A stretch of DNA of 64,000 nt from Alphaproteobacteria bacterium (GCA_024280735.1 JAJRPO010000025.1:62001-126000), one strand, 5' to 3'; counted from the first letter of the stretch, positions 38,052 through 48,246 are shown. Numbers and translations are program-made. Notes: generated by a model not told the origin, from the letters alone.

Positions 38052-39776
38052 ATGAGTATTGGTAGTCAAAATACAGCAAACATTGATTTTCAAGATGAGC
38101 CGGACGACCGGGTCGTTTCCATTGGCCTGGCTGAGGCCAGTTTCGCAGAGCAGCCGGAAAGAAAACTATCTCCGGTTTCAACCGGATTGATCCGCGCGGG
38201 CATTGGCGGCGCGGTTGTTCTATTGGCTGTAATCGGTATTTTCGGGCTTGTTGGTGGCTTCAAACAAAATGAGGAAACCGCAAACCTGCCCGTAGTCGCC
38301 AGTAAGCCAAAACCCCCAAACCTCCAAAGTTCAAACTATCAAATTCTGGTGACCAACTGGACTCAGGCCAAAAAACAATACGGCATAGCATTGGCGTCCG
38401 GGCGCGACCAAGCAACGACTAACCGTAGCGATCAAGCGAGAATTGCCAAACAGCAACAGCGCACATCCGCCGCTGAAACCGCTGTCGACCAGGCTGGCAT
38501 CGCAGTTGCCGAGGCGTTGCGCGTATCATCGTCCGCTCGCGATAAACTCGACGACCTGTTGGGCGAGAAGCTCAAGCGCAAACTTGTTTCAGCCAAAGAG
38601 GCTCTGAACAGTTCTATCATTAACGCCGAAGCCGCGCAAAAAGACATGCGTATCGCCGAGGCCGAACACAAACGGATAGACGCGACTGTAAACGAATTGC
38701 GCAAAGCTGCGAACGCCGCCAAAGCGGCTGCATCCGCCGCCGACGTTGTTGTCGCTGCCGCAAAGTCGGCCCGTTTGGTGATGGCTGAAAATGAAGACAT
38801 CATCTCAGACGGCAACTCCTCTGCCATGGCCAATCTGGAATCCGGCTTTTTCAAAGAAGCAAGCCAGCAAGCGGAATCGGCCGGTCGTTCTGCCCTTGTC
38901 GCCAGCAAAGCAGTTGCCATTACCGAATTGCGCCTGCAACAGGTGACTGATCGGTTGAAACCGTCTCAGGTCAAGTTCAGGCAGACAAACGCGGCAGAAG
39001 AGAAGGCTTATCTCGATTTCGCAGCCGCCGACAAAGCCTTCAAATTGCATACCGCCCAAAAGGCCAAAGCACAGGATAAGTCCGAGGTCACATCTGTTGC
39101 CCTTGCCTCCGCAGAACGACGGTTAGAAGAAATGCGTGATCTACTCGCCCGTGAGACTGCCGCCTTGCTTTCCCTCCGAACCAGCTTCAGCAGTGGACAG
39201 CAGGCGGGTATGGCCCATGAAGCCAAAATCGCCACAGCCTTAGGGGCCTTCGAAAAGGCCGACACATTGTTACGCAGCGCCCAGCGCATTCGTTCAGTGC
39301 AAAACGCTGCCACTCTGGCCGCACTAAACGCCGATATGCACACACAATTGCGGCTGGCGTTAAGCAACACTCAGGCCGTGCAAGCTTCCTATGACCGCTT
39401 TGTTCTGTCATCGGAGGCATTATTTGAACCCGGCTCTGCCCGCCTTGGGAAAACCGGTCGTGAAACCATTGCGCGGATCACCTCGATCGTTGAGGGGGTT
39501 ACCGGCAAAGTGCCTGAAGATATGGACTGGATGTTGCGCGTCGACGGCCATACCGATGCAACCCCGCTCAGTGGCAATGGCAGCTTCAAGGACAATTGGC
39601 AGCTCAGTCAGGCCCGCGCCCTGTCGGTTGTCAAACACCTGATAAAGCAAAGCACAATTCCGGCGCGGCGTATGTCTGCCAACGGTTTTGGTGAATACCA
39701 ACCGATCAGCAAGGGCAACGGCCCCGCCGGTCAAGCCGCAAACCGCCGTATCGAGATCGTGCTTACATCCCGCTAA
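38052..39776 (+). CDS. Membrane-anchored coiled-coil protein with C-terminal OmpA-like domain
   Basis: 574 residues. A cytoplasmic N-terminus is followed by one membrane helix (IRAGIGGAVVLLAVIGIFGL, about residues 48-67), then about 330 residues very rich in Ala, Glu, Lys and Arg that should form a long coiled coil, and a C-terminal OmpA/MotB peptidoglycan-binding domain (VDGHTDATPLSG, then RMSANGFGEYQP and NRRIEI). It could bridge inner membrane and cell wall, similar in plan to MotB or PomB, but no MotA-like partner is adjacent. The GTG at 38049 is an equally possible start. Confidence 0.8.
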   Translation: MSIGSQNTANIDFQDEPDDRVVSIGLAEASFAEQPERKLSPVSTGLIRAGIGGAVVLLAVIGIFGLVGGFKQNEETANLPVVASKPKPPNLQSSNYQILVTNWTQAKKQYGIALASGRDQATTNRSDQARIAKQQQRTSAAETAVDQAGIAVAEALRVSSSARDKLDDLLGEKLKRKLVSAKEALNSSIINAEAAQKDMRIAEAEHKRIDATVNELRKAANAAKAAASAADVVVAAAKSARLVMAENEDIISDGNSSAMANLESGFFKEASQQAESAGRSALVASKAVAITELRLQQVTDRLKPSQVKFRQTNAAEEKAYLDFAAADKAFKLHTAQKAKAQDKSEVTSVALASAERRLEEMRDLLARETAALLSLRTSFSSGQQAGMAHEAKIATALGAFEKADTLLRSAQRIRSVQNAATLAALNADMHTQLRLALSNTQAVQASYDRFVLSSEALFEPGSARLGKTGRETIARITSIVEGVTGKVPEDMDWMLRVDGHTDATPLSGNGSFKDNWQLSQARALSVVKHLIKQSTIPARRMSANGFGEYQPISKGNGPAGQAANRRIEIVLTSR

Positions 39777-40488
39777 TCTTATGCGCGGCCATCTGCGCGT
39801 AATATGGCAAAGCCTGTTCCAGAATGGGCTGTAACGCCTCGGGAACATCAGGAATCGCGCCCTCTGCCACCGCAAAGCCCGTACTTTTCCAAACCGCGTT
39901 ATACCAATGTGGTGCCCAAGCCCCATCTTGCGGATGCCCGCCCGAGGGCCAACTCAACATTGCTGGATCAAAACCCAGCCCAATTTGATCACACAAAGCG
40001 CGCAACATCATTTCCGGCGCGGCCCGTATGTCCGCACTATCAATCACGATTGGCGCGGCCCCGTCCTGCTGGCACAAGAAATCAAACAATTCCGCCTGCT
40101 GGCGAAACCCTATATCCTCCAGCGTCGGATGCTCCCGTTTGGCATGGTAACTGGCAATCACTCGCGCCGGATGGCGGATCAGAAATACATTCACAAAACT
40201 GTTGATCCAATCCAGATCAGAACCTACCTGCAAATGATGCACCATATGTTTTTGGTAAAATACCGCCCTGCCCTCCGGCACGTCCCCCAAACAACGCGCC
40301 CGAATTGCCGCCATATCCACGCCGCCCGCTGCAATCGTTTCAGCCGCCATTGGATGCGCCAATCCGGTACGCGCCAGATATTCCCCGTAAAACGGCTCAT
40401 CCCAAACCGCGCAATCACTGCGCGCGCCAAAAGAATACATCATCGCCGTTGAAAGATTTCGCGGCCCAGACCACATTGCAATACGCAT
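39763..40488 (-). CDS. Sulfotransferase-family protein
   Basis: 241 residues. The N-terminus WSGPRNLSTAMMYSFG fits the 5'-phosphosulfate-binding loop of sulfotransferases, and FLIRHPARVIASYH fits the 3'-phosphate-binding segment. Substrate unknown. Its 3' end overlaps the convergent OmpA-like gene by 14 bases. Confidence 0.75.
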   Translation of the reverse strand: MRIAMWSGPRNLSTAMMYSFGARSDCAVWDEPFYGEYLARTGLAHPMAAETIAAGGVDMAAIRARCLGDVPEGRAVFYQKHMVHHLQVGSDLDWINSFVNVFLIRHPARVIASYHAKREHPTLEDIGFRQQAELFDFLCQQDGAAPIVIDSADIRAAPEMMLRALCDQIGLGFDPAMLSWPSGGHPQDGAWAPHWYNAVWKSTGFAVAEGAIPDVPEALQPILEQALPYYAQMAAHKISGM

Positions 40489-40564
40489 AATTTGCCCTCA
40501 CTTAGAATTTATTTGATGTTGCGGAGGCAAAAAGCCAAAACAAGATAACCCAGAAAGGCACCCC

Positions 40565-41209
40565 ATGACTCATATCCACAAATTCCTGATAGCAACCACC
40601 CTTTGCCTTTTCAATACATTCCCCGCCGCCGCCAAAGACTTGCAACAATTAACCCTCGCAGGCGGCTGTTTCTGGTGTGTTGAATCCGACTATGAGGGTA
40701 TCAATGGCGTGGTCGACGCTGTCTCCGGTTTCACGGGCGGCAAGGCATCAAATGCCAGCTACAAAAAAGTCTCCAAAGGCCGCACCAAACATCTGGAAGC
40801 GGTGCAAATCACCTTTGATGCGGATGTCGTCACGCTCGACACCCTGATGAATATCTTCTGGCGCACCATTGATCCTACGGACGCCGGTGGCCAGTTTTGT
40901 GATCGTGGTGCCAGTTATCGCAGCGCGGTTTTTGTCGAAAATGGCCAGCGCGCCGTGGCCGAAGCTTCTAAATCTGCCGCCGCCAAAGCATTGGGCCAAA
41001 AGATCGTCACCCCGATCCTAGCAGCCACCGCATTTTACCCGTCAGAAGCCTATCACCAGAATTATTACAAAAGCAGCAAAAAGGTCCTGACCCGCTATGG
41101 CCTGATTAAAAAGAAAGACGCCTACAAGCGCTACCGCAAATCCTGCGGCCGTGACGCGCGTGTCAAACAGCTCTGGGGCAACCGCGCCTTTGTGGTGGCT
41201 GGCAGTTAA
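40565..41209 (+). CDS. msrA: Peptide methionine-S-sulfoxide reductase, exported
   Basis: 214 residues. MsrA catalytic motif GGCFWCVESDYEG (nucleophile Cys in GCFWC), with YHQNYYKSS later. It begins with a signal peptide (FLIATTLCLFNTFPAAA), so it should repair oxidised methionine in periplasmic proteins, unlike the cytoplasmic housekeeping MsrA. Resolving cysteines are likely in the C-terminal part (SCGRDARV). Confidence 0.92.
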   Translation: MTHIHKFLIATTLCLFNTFPAAAKDLQQLTLAGGCFWCVESDYEGINGVVDAVSGFTGGKASNASYKKVSKGRTKHLEAVQITFDADVVTLDTLMNIFWRTIDPTDAGGQFCDRGASYRSAVFVENGQRAVAEASKSAAAKALGQKIVTPILAATAFYPSEAYHQNYYKSSKKVLTRYGLIKKKDAYKRYRKSCGRDARVKQLWGNRAFVVAGS

Positions 41210-41235
41210 CCTGCCCTACACCTTTCTTTGTTCTC

Positions 41236-41249
41236 TTAAATATCCCCGC
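41236..41249. repeat. Dispersed motif TTAAATATCCCCGC, copy 1
   Basis: Exact 14-base match with a second copy at 62789-62802; both are followed within a few bases by CGGAG. Both lie in intergenic DNA just after a gene's stop. It looks like a short repeat or a site shared by the genome. Confidence 0.5.
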
Positions 41250-41303
41250 GCGGAGCGCATAGAAACCGAGAGAATTTCGACTTTTATCGATTCATCAAAC
41301 AAC

Positions 41304-41347
41304 GCAATTCCCATTTGATCCCTTGCGAAAGGCTGGGAATTGCTTTT
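41304..41347 (+). terminator. Terminator of msrA
   Basis: GCAATTCCCA and TGGGAATTGC form a perfect 10-bp stem with a 20-base loop, followed by TTTT. Outside it TTTATCG (41284-41290) and CGATAAA could pair as a second, outer stem. It lies between msrA and the convergent YggT gene and probably serves both. Confidence 0.7.
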
Positions 41348-41367
41348 CGACGATAAATCAAAAAGAT

Positions 41368-41652
41368 CTAATAAATCAAGTTGTTAAGAATAACCGTCTG
41401 TAAGGCAAATATCCCCAGGAACACCACAATGGGAGAAAAATCCATGCCACCTGCGCTCGGTAAAAACCGGCGAATTGGACGATAGATCGGTTCCAGCAGA
41501 TTGTTCAATCCATAATATATCTGCGCAACCACTGGCTGGCGCATGTTGAGAACTTGAAAATTGATCAGCCAGCCCATAGCAATATGGATAATTAAAATCC
41601 ACTTCGCTACGTTCAGAATTGCATAAAGAATTTCGCCCAGAGACTGCATCAT
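41368..41652 (-). CDS. YggT family membrane protein
   Basis: 94 residues with two hydrophobic segments (AILNVAKWILIIHIAMGWLI and VVFLGIFALQTVILNNLI) separated by the YggT signature (EPIYRPIRRFLPSAGGMDFSP region). Family function is poorly known, with links to ion homeostasis and cell-division or photosynthetic membrane layout. Confidence 0.9.
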   Translation of the reverse strand: MMQSLGEILYAILNVAKWILIIHIAMGWLINFQVLNMRQPVVAQIYYGLNNLLEPIYRPIRRFLPSAGGMDFSPIVVFLGIFALQTVILNNLIY

Positions 41653-41793
41653 TTAACCTCGTCATTACCTTTCCCCTTACCTAGGGTCCGTCCCCGCCAT
41701 TGGCAAGCTTGCTTTACCTAAACCTACCGCCACGTCATCCTTGCCCTCTGTGCCTTTCTCGTCAAACTGCCCAAAACGCAGGAGTATGCCACA

Positions 41794-42324
41794 ATGTTCC
41801 CTTTCGTCCGTTTGGCCAAAGAACTGACAAAATTTAGCCTCGCCCCGCCATTGGCAATGGATGAGGTTCATGTCTCACACCACATCTGTTGGCCGTGGGA
41901 CATCGACATGTTTGGAGAGCTGAACAACGGTCGCACCCTGTCGATCTATGATCTTGGGCGGCTGCCTTTAGCCCTTCGCTCGGGCTTTTGGAAACGGATA
42001 CGCGCGCAAGGCTGGGGCATGTCAATGGCAGGGGCCACCATCCGCTATCGCCACCGCGTCACCATGTTTCAACGCTTTGAAATGCGCTCTGGCACATTGG
42101 GCCGCGACGCGCGATTCCTATACCTGCACCAAACCATGTGGCGCAAGGGGCGCGCGTTATCTTCGGTGGTCTACCGTGTCGCCGTGACTGATAATTCCGG
42201 CATTATTCATACCGACCGTGTCGCAGAGGCCATAGGACTCCCTGACTGGAACCCCAAAATGCCCGATTGGGTGGACCAGTGGGCCAAGGCCGAAAACAGC
42301 CGCGAATGGCCGCCCGTTTACTGA
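41794..42324 (+). CDS. Hotdog-fold acyl-CoA thioesterase
   Basis: 176 residues. The segment WDIDMFGELNNGRTLSIYDL contains the Asp-Asn pattern of 4-hydroxybenzoyl-CoA thioesterase-like (4HBT_2) proteins. AGGAG precedes the ATG. Substrate not determinable. It is followed by the MFS gene, same strand. Confidence 0.8.
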   Translation: MFPFVRLAKELTKFSLAPPLAMDEVHVSHHICWPWDIDMFGELNNGRTLSIYDLGRLPLALRSGFWKRIRAQGWGMSMAGATIRYRHRVTMFQRFEMRSGTLGRDARFLYLHQTMWRKGRALSSVVYRVAVTDNSGIIHTDRVAEAIGLPDWNPKMPDWVDQWAKAENSREWPPVY

Positions 42325-42404
42325 GTTGACCCCGAAAATCCTTGCGCACAGACCCAGATCATAGTTCAATCCCGCCAATAACAAAAATACGGGCAGGGGA
42401 AAAC

Positions 42405-43739
42405 ATGTCACAACCAAGCAATCGCAAGGCCATTTGGGGCTGGTATTTCTTTGACTGGGCCGCGCAACCTTATCACACCCTGCTGGTGACATTCATTTTT
42501 GGTCCGTATTTTGTGTCAGCTGTGGTCGGTGATCCGGTCCTCGGTCAGGCGCTCTGGGCGCGCATGATGTGGATCGTCGGCCTGTTTCTGGCGATCTCTG
42601 CCCCGATCCTTGGTGCCATTGCGGACAGTAACGGCCCGCGAAAACCGTGGATTGCCATGTTCTCTGTCATCTACATCATCGCCGCTGCTTCGCTCTGGCT
42701 GGCAACGCCGGGCATGGAAGATACAACTGTCATTTTACTAGCCTTTGGCATCGGTTTCGCCGCCGTCGAACTGGCCCAAGTACTGATCAACGCCATGCTG
42801 CCCAGCCTTGGCCCGCGCGAAGAATTGGGCCGCATTTCCGGCAACGGCTGGGCCTTTGGTTATTGTGGCGGATTGCTTACGCTGGTCATCATGCTGCTAT
42901 TCTTGGCCGAGGGTGAGAATGGCTTGACCATGCTGGGCACCCCTCCGGTCTTTGGCCTAGACGCCGCCGCCCGTGAAGGCACCCGCGCCGTTGGCCCACT
43001 CACCGCCATTTGGTACGTCATTTTCGTGATCCCTCTTTTCCTCTGGGTCCCCGATGTCGTCAAAAAGGCCAGCTCTGGAGGTGCAATATCCAAGGGCCTC
43101 AGCGAACTAAAAACCACCCTATCCAACCTGCCCAACAACACCAGCCTCGCCGCCTACCTCGGGTCCTCTATGTTCTACCGTGATGCGCTGAACGGGCTGT
43201 ATGGGTTTGGCGGTATCTACGCTGTTGGCGTTCTTGGCTGGTCCGTCACCCAAGTCGGCATCTTCGGTATTGTCGCCATCATCACCGGCGCGATATTTTC
43301 GTGGCTCGGTGGGTTCGCCGATAAAAAATTCGGCCCCAAAATGGTTATCACTTGTGCAGTATTCGCCTTGATTGTCGTCTGCACCCTAATCATCGGCACG
43401 TCGCGCACGACCTTTTTCGGCGTACTCTTGTCCGAAGGGTCAACCTTACCTGACAGCCTATTCATGTTCTGCGGCGCAGTCATCGGCGCGGCTGGTGGCA
43501 TCTTGCAGGCCGCCTCTCGCACCATGCTGGTACACCAAGCCGAACCGGGCCGCGTCACCGAAGCATTTGGCCTTTATGCCTTATCGGGGCGTGCCACAGC
43601 ATTCCTTGCCCCTGCAATGATTGATCTGGTAACCACGCTAACCGGAAATCAGCGCCTCGGTCTGTCGCCCGTAATTCTGCTGTTCCTGATCGGCCTCGCT
43701 CTGCTGTTCTGGGTCCGCTCTGCAAAGGAGTACCGCTAA
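42405..43739 (+). CDS. MFS transporter, UMF1 family
   Basis: 444 residues, about twelve membrane segments. AIWGWYFFDWAAQPYHT at the N-terminus and DSNGPRKPW are typical of the Atg22/UMF1 efflux family. AGGGG lies upstream of ATG 42405. Its stop overlaps the ATG of the next gene by one base, giving a three-gene operon with the MepA-like and phytase-like genes. Confidence 0.88.
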   Translation: MSQPSNRKAIWGWYFFDWAAQPYHTLLVTFIFGPYFVSAVVGDPVLGQALWARMMWIVGLFLAISAPILGAIADSNGPRKPWIAMFSVIYIIAAASLWLATPGMEDTTVILLAFGIGFAAVELAQVLINAMLPSLGPREELGRISGNGWAFGYCGGLLTLVIMLLFLAEGENGLTMLGTPPVFGLDAAAREGTRAVGPLTAIWYVIFVIPLFLWVPDVVKKASSGGAISKGLSELKTTLSNLPNNTSLAAYLGSSMFYRDALNGLYGFGGIYAVGVLGWSVTQVGIFGIVAIITGAIFSWLGGFADKKFGPKMVITCAVFALIVVCTLIIGTSRTTFFGVLLSEGSTLPDSLFMFCGAVIGAAGGILQAASRTMLVHQAEPGRVTEAFGLYALSGRATAFLAPAMIDLVTTLTGNQRLGLSPVILLFLIGLALLFWVRSAKEYR

Positions 43740-44698
43740 TGCGTTTAACTGCTCTCCTGCTACTCGGGCTTGTCGCCTGTGGTGGTGGCAATGACACCAG
43801 CAAATCCAAGGCCGTGGCGGTTTCACAATCCACCGTGCGCATCAGCACCGCGTCAGGCCCAAAGGCGAATAAGCTGTTTGGTGCCAAAGCGGTGCCCTCA
43901 CGGCAAACGGCCAACCCCTTCGGCTCCTACGCCAAAGGGTGTCTGGCGGGCGGCGTGCGCCTGCCGGAAACCGGCCCCACATGGCAAGCGATGCGCCTGT
44001 CACGCAACCGCAATTACGGCCACCCTTCGATGATTGCCTTCCTCAAAGACCTCAGCGCGCAGGCGGCCCTACAACCGGGCTGGGCGGGGCTGTACCTCGG
44101 GGATATTTCGCAACCGCGCGGCGGGCCAATGACCTCCAGCCACCAATCGCATCAACTGGGACTGGACGCCGACATCTGGCTGCACAAAGCAACCCGTATG
44201 AACCTGACACGGGCAGAACGCGAAACCTTGTCTTCAACCACCGTGCGCTCTAAAAACTTGCGCTCAGTGACCAGCTACTGGTCCCGCCAGCACATGAACA
44301 TCCTCAAGGCGGCGGCGTCAGACCCGCGCGTTGATCGGATATTCATCACCGCGCCTGCCAAAATCTGGATGTGCGAAAACGCCAAAGGCAACCGCAAGTG
44401 GCTGCAAAAAGTCCGTCCCTATTGGGGGCACCATTATCATTTCCACGTCCGCCTGAAATGCCCCGACGGGGCGGCGGGTTGCGTCACCCAGACCCCAACC
44501 GTTTCACAACTGGCCAAAGGTGGCGATGGTTGCGACGATACCTTAAACTGGTGGGTAACGGCGGCGCTCGACCCGCCCAAAGTTGACCCAAATAAAAGGA
44601 AGAAAAAGGTCAAAAAGAAACCCCGAAAACGCGGCGCGCGGGATTACGTCATGGCTGATCTGCCCAAGCAGTGTCAGGGCGTATTGAGCAGCAAATGA
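43739..44698 (+). CDS. mepA: Penicillin-insensitive murein endopeptidase MepA-like lipoprotein
   Basis: 319 residues. Lipoprotein signal ([12 protein letters not shown], lipobox cysteine at residue 14) in place of the usual cleavable signal of MepA. The LAS metallopeptidase motifs are present: [15 protein letters not shown] gives the His and Asp zinc ligands and [11 protein letters not shown] the third histidine. It cleaves D-Ala-meso-DAP cross-links in peptidoglycan. The Lys/Arg-rich C-terminal stretch (about residues 281-300) is an unusual basic tail. Confidence 0.9.
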   Translation: MRLTALLLLGLVACGGGNDTSKSKAVAVSQSTVRISTASGPKANKLFGAKAVPSRQTANPFGSYAKGCLAGGVRLPETGPTWQAMRLSRNRNYGHPSMIAFLKDLSAQAALQPGWAGLYLGDISQPRGGPMTSSHQSHQLGLDADIWLHKATRMNLTRAERETLSSTTVRSKNLRSVTSYWSRQHMNILKAAASDPRVDRIFITAPAKIWMCENAKGNRKWLQKVRPYWGHHYHFHVRLKCPDGAAGCVTQTPTVSQLAKGGDGCDDTLNWWVTAALDPPKVDPNKRKKKVKKKPRKRGARDYVMADLPKQCQGVLSSK

Positions 44699-45567
44699 TC
44701 CGTTTTGTATTGGCATTTCTGCTGCTTGCCCTACCAGCGCAGGCAGCGGAATTGCAATTCCTGTCAAACCACAGTTTCAACAATACCAACGACGTCTTCG
44801 GCGGTTTTTCCGCGCTGCACGTCTATCCCGATGGGCAAAGGTTTCTGGCCGTCTCTGATCGTGGCCAGTTCATGACCGGGGCAATAGAACGCGATGCCGG
44901 CAATGTAACCGACATAACCAACATTCAGCTGACCCCGATCCTGGACACAAATGGCAACATCCTGTCCAAACACAAAGTTGATGCCGAAGGCTTGGCCATG
45001 CGCTCCGACGGGCGGATATTTGTATCGTTTGAGGCCTTTCACCGTGTCTGGACCTACACATCGATCAAAGGCGAGGCGGCATGGCTGCCCCGCCATCCAG
45101 ATTTCAAAACCCTGCAAAACAATTCTTCCCTGGAGGCCTTGGCAATTGACGCCGCAGGGGCGCTCTACACAATTCCCGAACGGTCCGGTGAATTGGACCG
45201 CCCCTTCCCTGTCTACCGTTATCAAAACGGCCAATGGGACCGCAAACTATCCCTGCCCCGCCACGGCCAACACCTTGTCGTCGGCGCGGATTTCGGACCG
45301 GACGGCAAATTGTACCTGCTAGAGCGCCACTATGCCAAACTGCAGGGATTCTCGACCCGCATCCGCCGCTTCAACCTCACCGCAAAGGGTTTTGACCAAG
45401 GCGAAACTTTGCTGCAAACCCCTGTAGGGCGGCATGATAATCTGGAAGGCATCAGCGTGTGGCAAGACGATCAAGGCAACACCCGCGTCACCTTGATTTC
45501 CGACGACAATTTCCGCTGGTTTCAGCGAACGGAAATTGTGGAATATGTGGTGAAGGAAGATCCCTGA
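44695..45567 (+). CDS. Esterase-like activity of phytase family protein
   Basis: 290 residues from MIRFVLAF, with a signal peptide ending [10 protein letters not shown]. The sequence has the beta-propeller-like pattern of the phytase-like esterase family ([58 protein letters not shown]). It overlaps the MepA stop (ATGA). Probable periplasmic phosphoesterase; substrate unknown. Confidence 0.85.
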   Translation: MIRFVLAFLLLALPAQAAELQFLSNHSFNNTNDVFGGFSALHVYPDGQRFLAVSDRGQFMTGAIERDAGNVTDITNIQLTPILDTNGNILSKHKVDAEGLAMRSDGRIFVSFEAFHRVWTYTSIKGEAAWLPRHPDFKTLQNNSSLEALAIDAAGALYTIPERSGELDRPFPVYRYQNGQWDRKLSLPRHGQHLVVGADFGPDGKLYLLERHYAKLQGFSTRIRRFNLTAKGFDQGETLLQTPVGRHDNLEGISVWQDDQGNTRVTLISDDNFRWFQRTEIVEYVVKEDP

Positions 45568-45574
45568 TGCTGTC

Positions 45575-48148
45575 CTAAAAAACAAGCTCTGATTGCGATA
45601 AGGAGCTTGTTGCAATGCCATCCAGATAGATCGATACGTCAAAGCCGACCGCTTGAATAAGAGTATCCCTTCCGCCATTGCTATCAGTAAAGGTAAGGTC
45701 GTCGTAAGAGATAGAACTATCGGAAAAATCGATCAAATCTTCGCTTATTTGAAAACCAACAATCCGATCATTCCCTGAATTGTCGTCAAAATAGAACGTG
45801 TCTTCATAAAAAGTTTTTGAAATATTAAAAAAATCATCTCCACGACCACCGTAGTAGTGGGAAGCGAAGCCAGCCCCACCATAGATCGAATCTGCTCCTG
45901 CCCCCCCAAAAAAGGCGTAGGTTTCGTTGTTTCTGCCAACCACTCTTAAAATATCAGATCCATCACCTCCATACAATTGACCTGAGAACGACCCCATCAA
46001 AAGTGTGTCATCACCTGCTCCACCGTAGAGATTAGAGGCGAAAAAGTTATTTTGAGTACTGGTTTCAAGAAAATCATTGCCATCGCCACCAAATATAGTG
46101 TCGCTGCCATCAACGCCGCCAAAAAGACGATCATCCCCGCCCAACCCATAGAGGGTGTCGTTTAGCGCGCCACCATACAATGTATTGGCAGAATCGTCAC
46201 CGATAACCTCAAGCTCCATTGGTACCGAATAGAGGAGAAAGTCCGACTCTGACAACTCTGTTTTCTCAACACCCTTTAGATAGAGAGACAGGTCAGTTAC
46301 CTTATTTGAAACGCGTGTATCTGCGCCGCCATTAGCTTTCGAGAATAACAAACCTGAATACCCAACAGGAATTTCTCTTAGGTCTATTTTGTCCTGACCA
46401 ATCTGAAAATCCCTAACTCGATCAATTTCAGAGCTTCCATCAATGACAAAAATATCGGCACCGCCACCACCTACCAACAGGTCATTGCCAGACCCGCCAA
46501 AAAGACGATCATCGCCGCCGCCGCCATAAAGAATGTCTTTGCTGTCACCACCGAATAGATCATCATTTCCGGCCCCGCCAAACATAGTGTCAGTTCCTTT
46601 TCCCCCAAAGAGATTATCTACACCTTGCCGCCCATACAGAATATCGTCCCCCGCAGCACCTAACAAAGTGTTGGAGTCCGCGTTCCCATAAAAAACATCA
46701 TCATTAGAAGTTGCGCCGTTAAAGATAAAATTCTTAGAACTAAGGGCCCCGGTTGCCACCCCCTTTAAATATACCGACGAACCCGTATCGGCAAACTTCA
46801 CCAATGTGTCTTTTCCGCCATTTTTGGCAATGAACTGCAAGTCACCAATAGCCATATTCCTACCGACAAAGTGTATTAAGCCATACTCAGCCGCAAAATT
46901 GATAATCCGGTCATCACCGGAATCGTCCCGAACAAAGAAAGTATCCCTGCTATAACCGCTGCGGATAATGTCATTACCTTTTCCGCCATCAAATAGATTG
47001 GAGCCAGTAAAATCCGCCAGCCTGTCATCGCCCTTGCCGCCAAAAAGACTGTCATCTCCTGATCTACCAAAAAGGCGGTCATTGCCGCCGCCGCCCATCA
47101 TCACGTCATTGCCACTGCCACCCTCCAGCAAATCAGCGCCCGCACCGCCCATCATCTTGTCGTTACTATTACCCCCAAAAAGAGCGTCATCGCCATGCCC
47201 ACCATAAAGGCTATCAAGGTTGTAATAGCCTACGAGAGTGTCATTCCCACCACCACCAAACAACACATCTTGGCCGTGGAAGAATGAGCTGCCTTTAGCA
47301 TCCCCAATCAAAGTGTCGTCTCCATCACGCCCAAACAGCGTATCGCTGCCGTTCATCCCTTTCAGAATATCGTGGCCCTCTCCGCCAGACAATGTATCCG
47401 AATCCTCTCGCCCCAAAAGAACATCATCACCATCACCGCCACGCAGATCATTATCGCCCGCCACGCCCAGAATGAAATCATCCGCGCCACCCGCGACAAC
47501 CCTCAGAACGTTGTTGGCGTCATTATAACTTACCGCCCAATCGCTGCTATCCGCCTTGGCCCCATACAAATGCTGCAAAGCTTGAACATCAAAAACACCC
47601 AAACCGACCGCATATGGCTCGGTGTTGTTGTAGGTCATCACTGTATTGCTTTGAATGTCATAAGCGTCTGCCAGCAGGACAGACCCATCATGTGGGTGCT
47701 GCAATCCCAGCGCGTGCCCCACTTCGTGCAACATGGTCAGATAGCCATATGTGCCGATGTTGTAATCACCATTATCACTGTCAACGACCAGCACACCTTT
47801 GCCAGTATAGTTCTGAGAGGATTCCGCATAGTTGGCCCAACCGCCATATTCCGAGCCATCGGCATTCGAGACATCGATCATCCCGCCTTCTGCAATTTCG
47901 ACAAACAACACACCAGTCACAGCCTCATAGGCCGCAATTGCCTTGCGAAAATTGGCCCGTTGTCCAGTGGTAAAGGCTGAAGTGCTCGTTACATCAAACA
48001 GGCTTTCGTCAACTTTTGGTACGTTTGATTCATCGGCAAAGCTATAGGTCACAATGACCGGCTTGCCCAGTTTTGCAATGCCGTTCCAGCGGGCATCAGC
48101 CTCGTCATTGATTGCCAATAAGGCCGTGTAATCTGTGACAGTGGCCAT
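45575..48148 (-). CDS. Serralysin-type RTX metalloprotease
   Basis: 857 residues, no N-terminal signal. The first 200 residues are an M10 peptidase domain with the zinc motif HEVGHALGLQHP (141-152) and the Met-turn MTYNN (171). From about residue 215 on come several blocks of GGxGxDxLx calcium-binding repeats separated by linkers, and a C-terminal secretion segment. This is the plan of an exported protease of the serralysin family, but with far more repeats than the classic 480-residue enzymes. Export would need a type I system; the classic one is not in this window. Confidence 0.92.
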   Translation of the reverse strand: MATVTDYTALLAINDEADARWNGIAKLGKPVIVTYSFADESNVPKVDESLFDVTSTSAFTTGQRANFRKAIAAYEAVTGVLFVEIAEGGMIDVSNADGSEYGGWANYAESSQNYTGKGVLVVDSDNGDYNIGTYGYLTMLHEVGHALGLQHPHDGSVLLADAYDIQSNTVMTYNNTEPYAVGLGVFDVQALQHLYGAKADSSDWAVSYNDANNVLRVVAGGADDFILGVAGDNDLRGGDGDDVLLGREDSDTLSGGEGHDILKGMNGSDTLFGRDGDDTLIGDAKGSSFFHGQDVLFGGGGNDTLVGYYNLDSLYGGHGDDALFGGNSNDKMMGGAGADLLEGGSGNDVMMGGGGNDRLFGRSGDDSLFGGKGDDRLADFTGSNLFDGGKGNDIIRSGYSRDTFFVRDDSGDDRIINFAAEYGLIHFVGRNMAIGDLQFIAKNGGKDTLVKFADTGSSVYLKGVATGALSSKNFIFNGATSNDDVFYGNADSNTLLGAAGDDILYGRQGVDNLFGGKGTDTMFGGAGNDDLFGGDSKDILYGGGGDDRLFGGSGNDLLVGGGGADIFVIDGSSEIDRVRDFQIGQDKIDLREIPVGYSGLLFSKANGGADTRVSNKVTDLSLYLKGVEKTELSESDFLLYSVPMELEVIGDDSANTLYGGALNDTLYGLGGDDRLFGGVDGSDTIFGGDGNDFLETSTQNNFFASNLYGGAGDDTLLMGSFSGQLYGGDGSDILRVVGRNNETYAFFGGAGADSIYGGAGFASHYYGGRGDDFFNISKTFYEDTFYFDDNSGNDRIVGFQISEDLIDFSDSSISYDDLTFTDSNGGRDTLIQAVGFDVSIYLDGIATSSLSQSELVF

Positions 48149-48223
48149 AATGAATTCTCGTTACTTCCAGTTGTACCCTACTTAATGAATTACCATTGAT
48201 TTACAATGTTCCAAACGCAAATC

Positions 48224-48246
48224 GGGGCGAGATGCGATCTCGCCCC
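48224..48246 (-). terminator. Hairpin ending the phosphonate operon
   Basis: GGGGCGAGAT, loop GCG, ATCTCGCCCC: a perfect 10-bp stem, 110 bases after the phnY stop and 76 bases upstream of the protease start. The T-run is better on the plus strand; it probably separates the operon from the protease gene. Confidence 0.6.
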
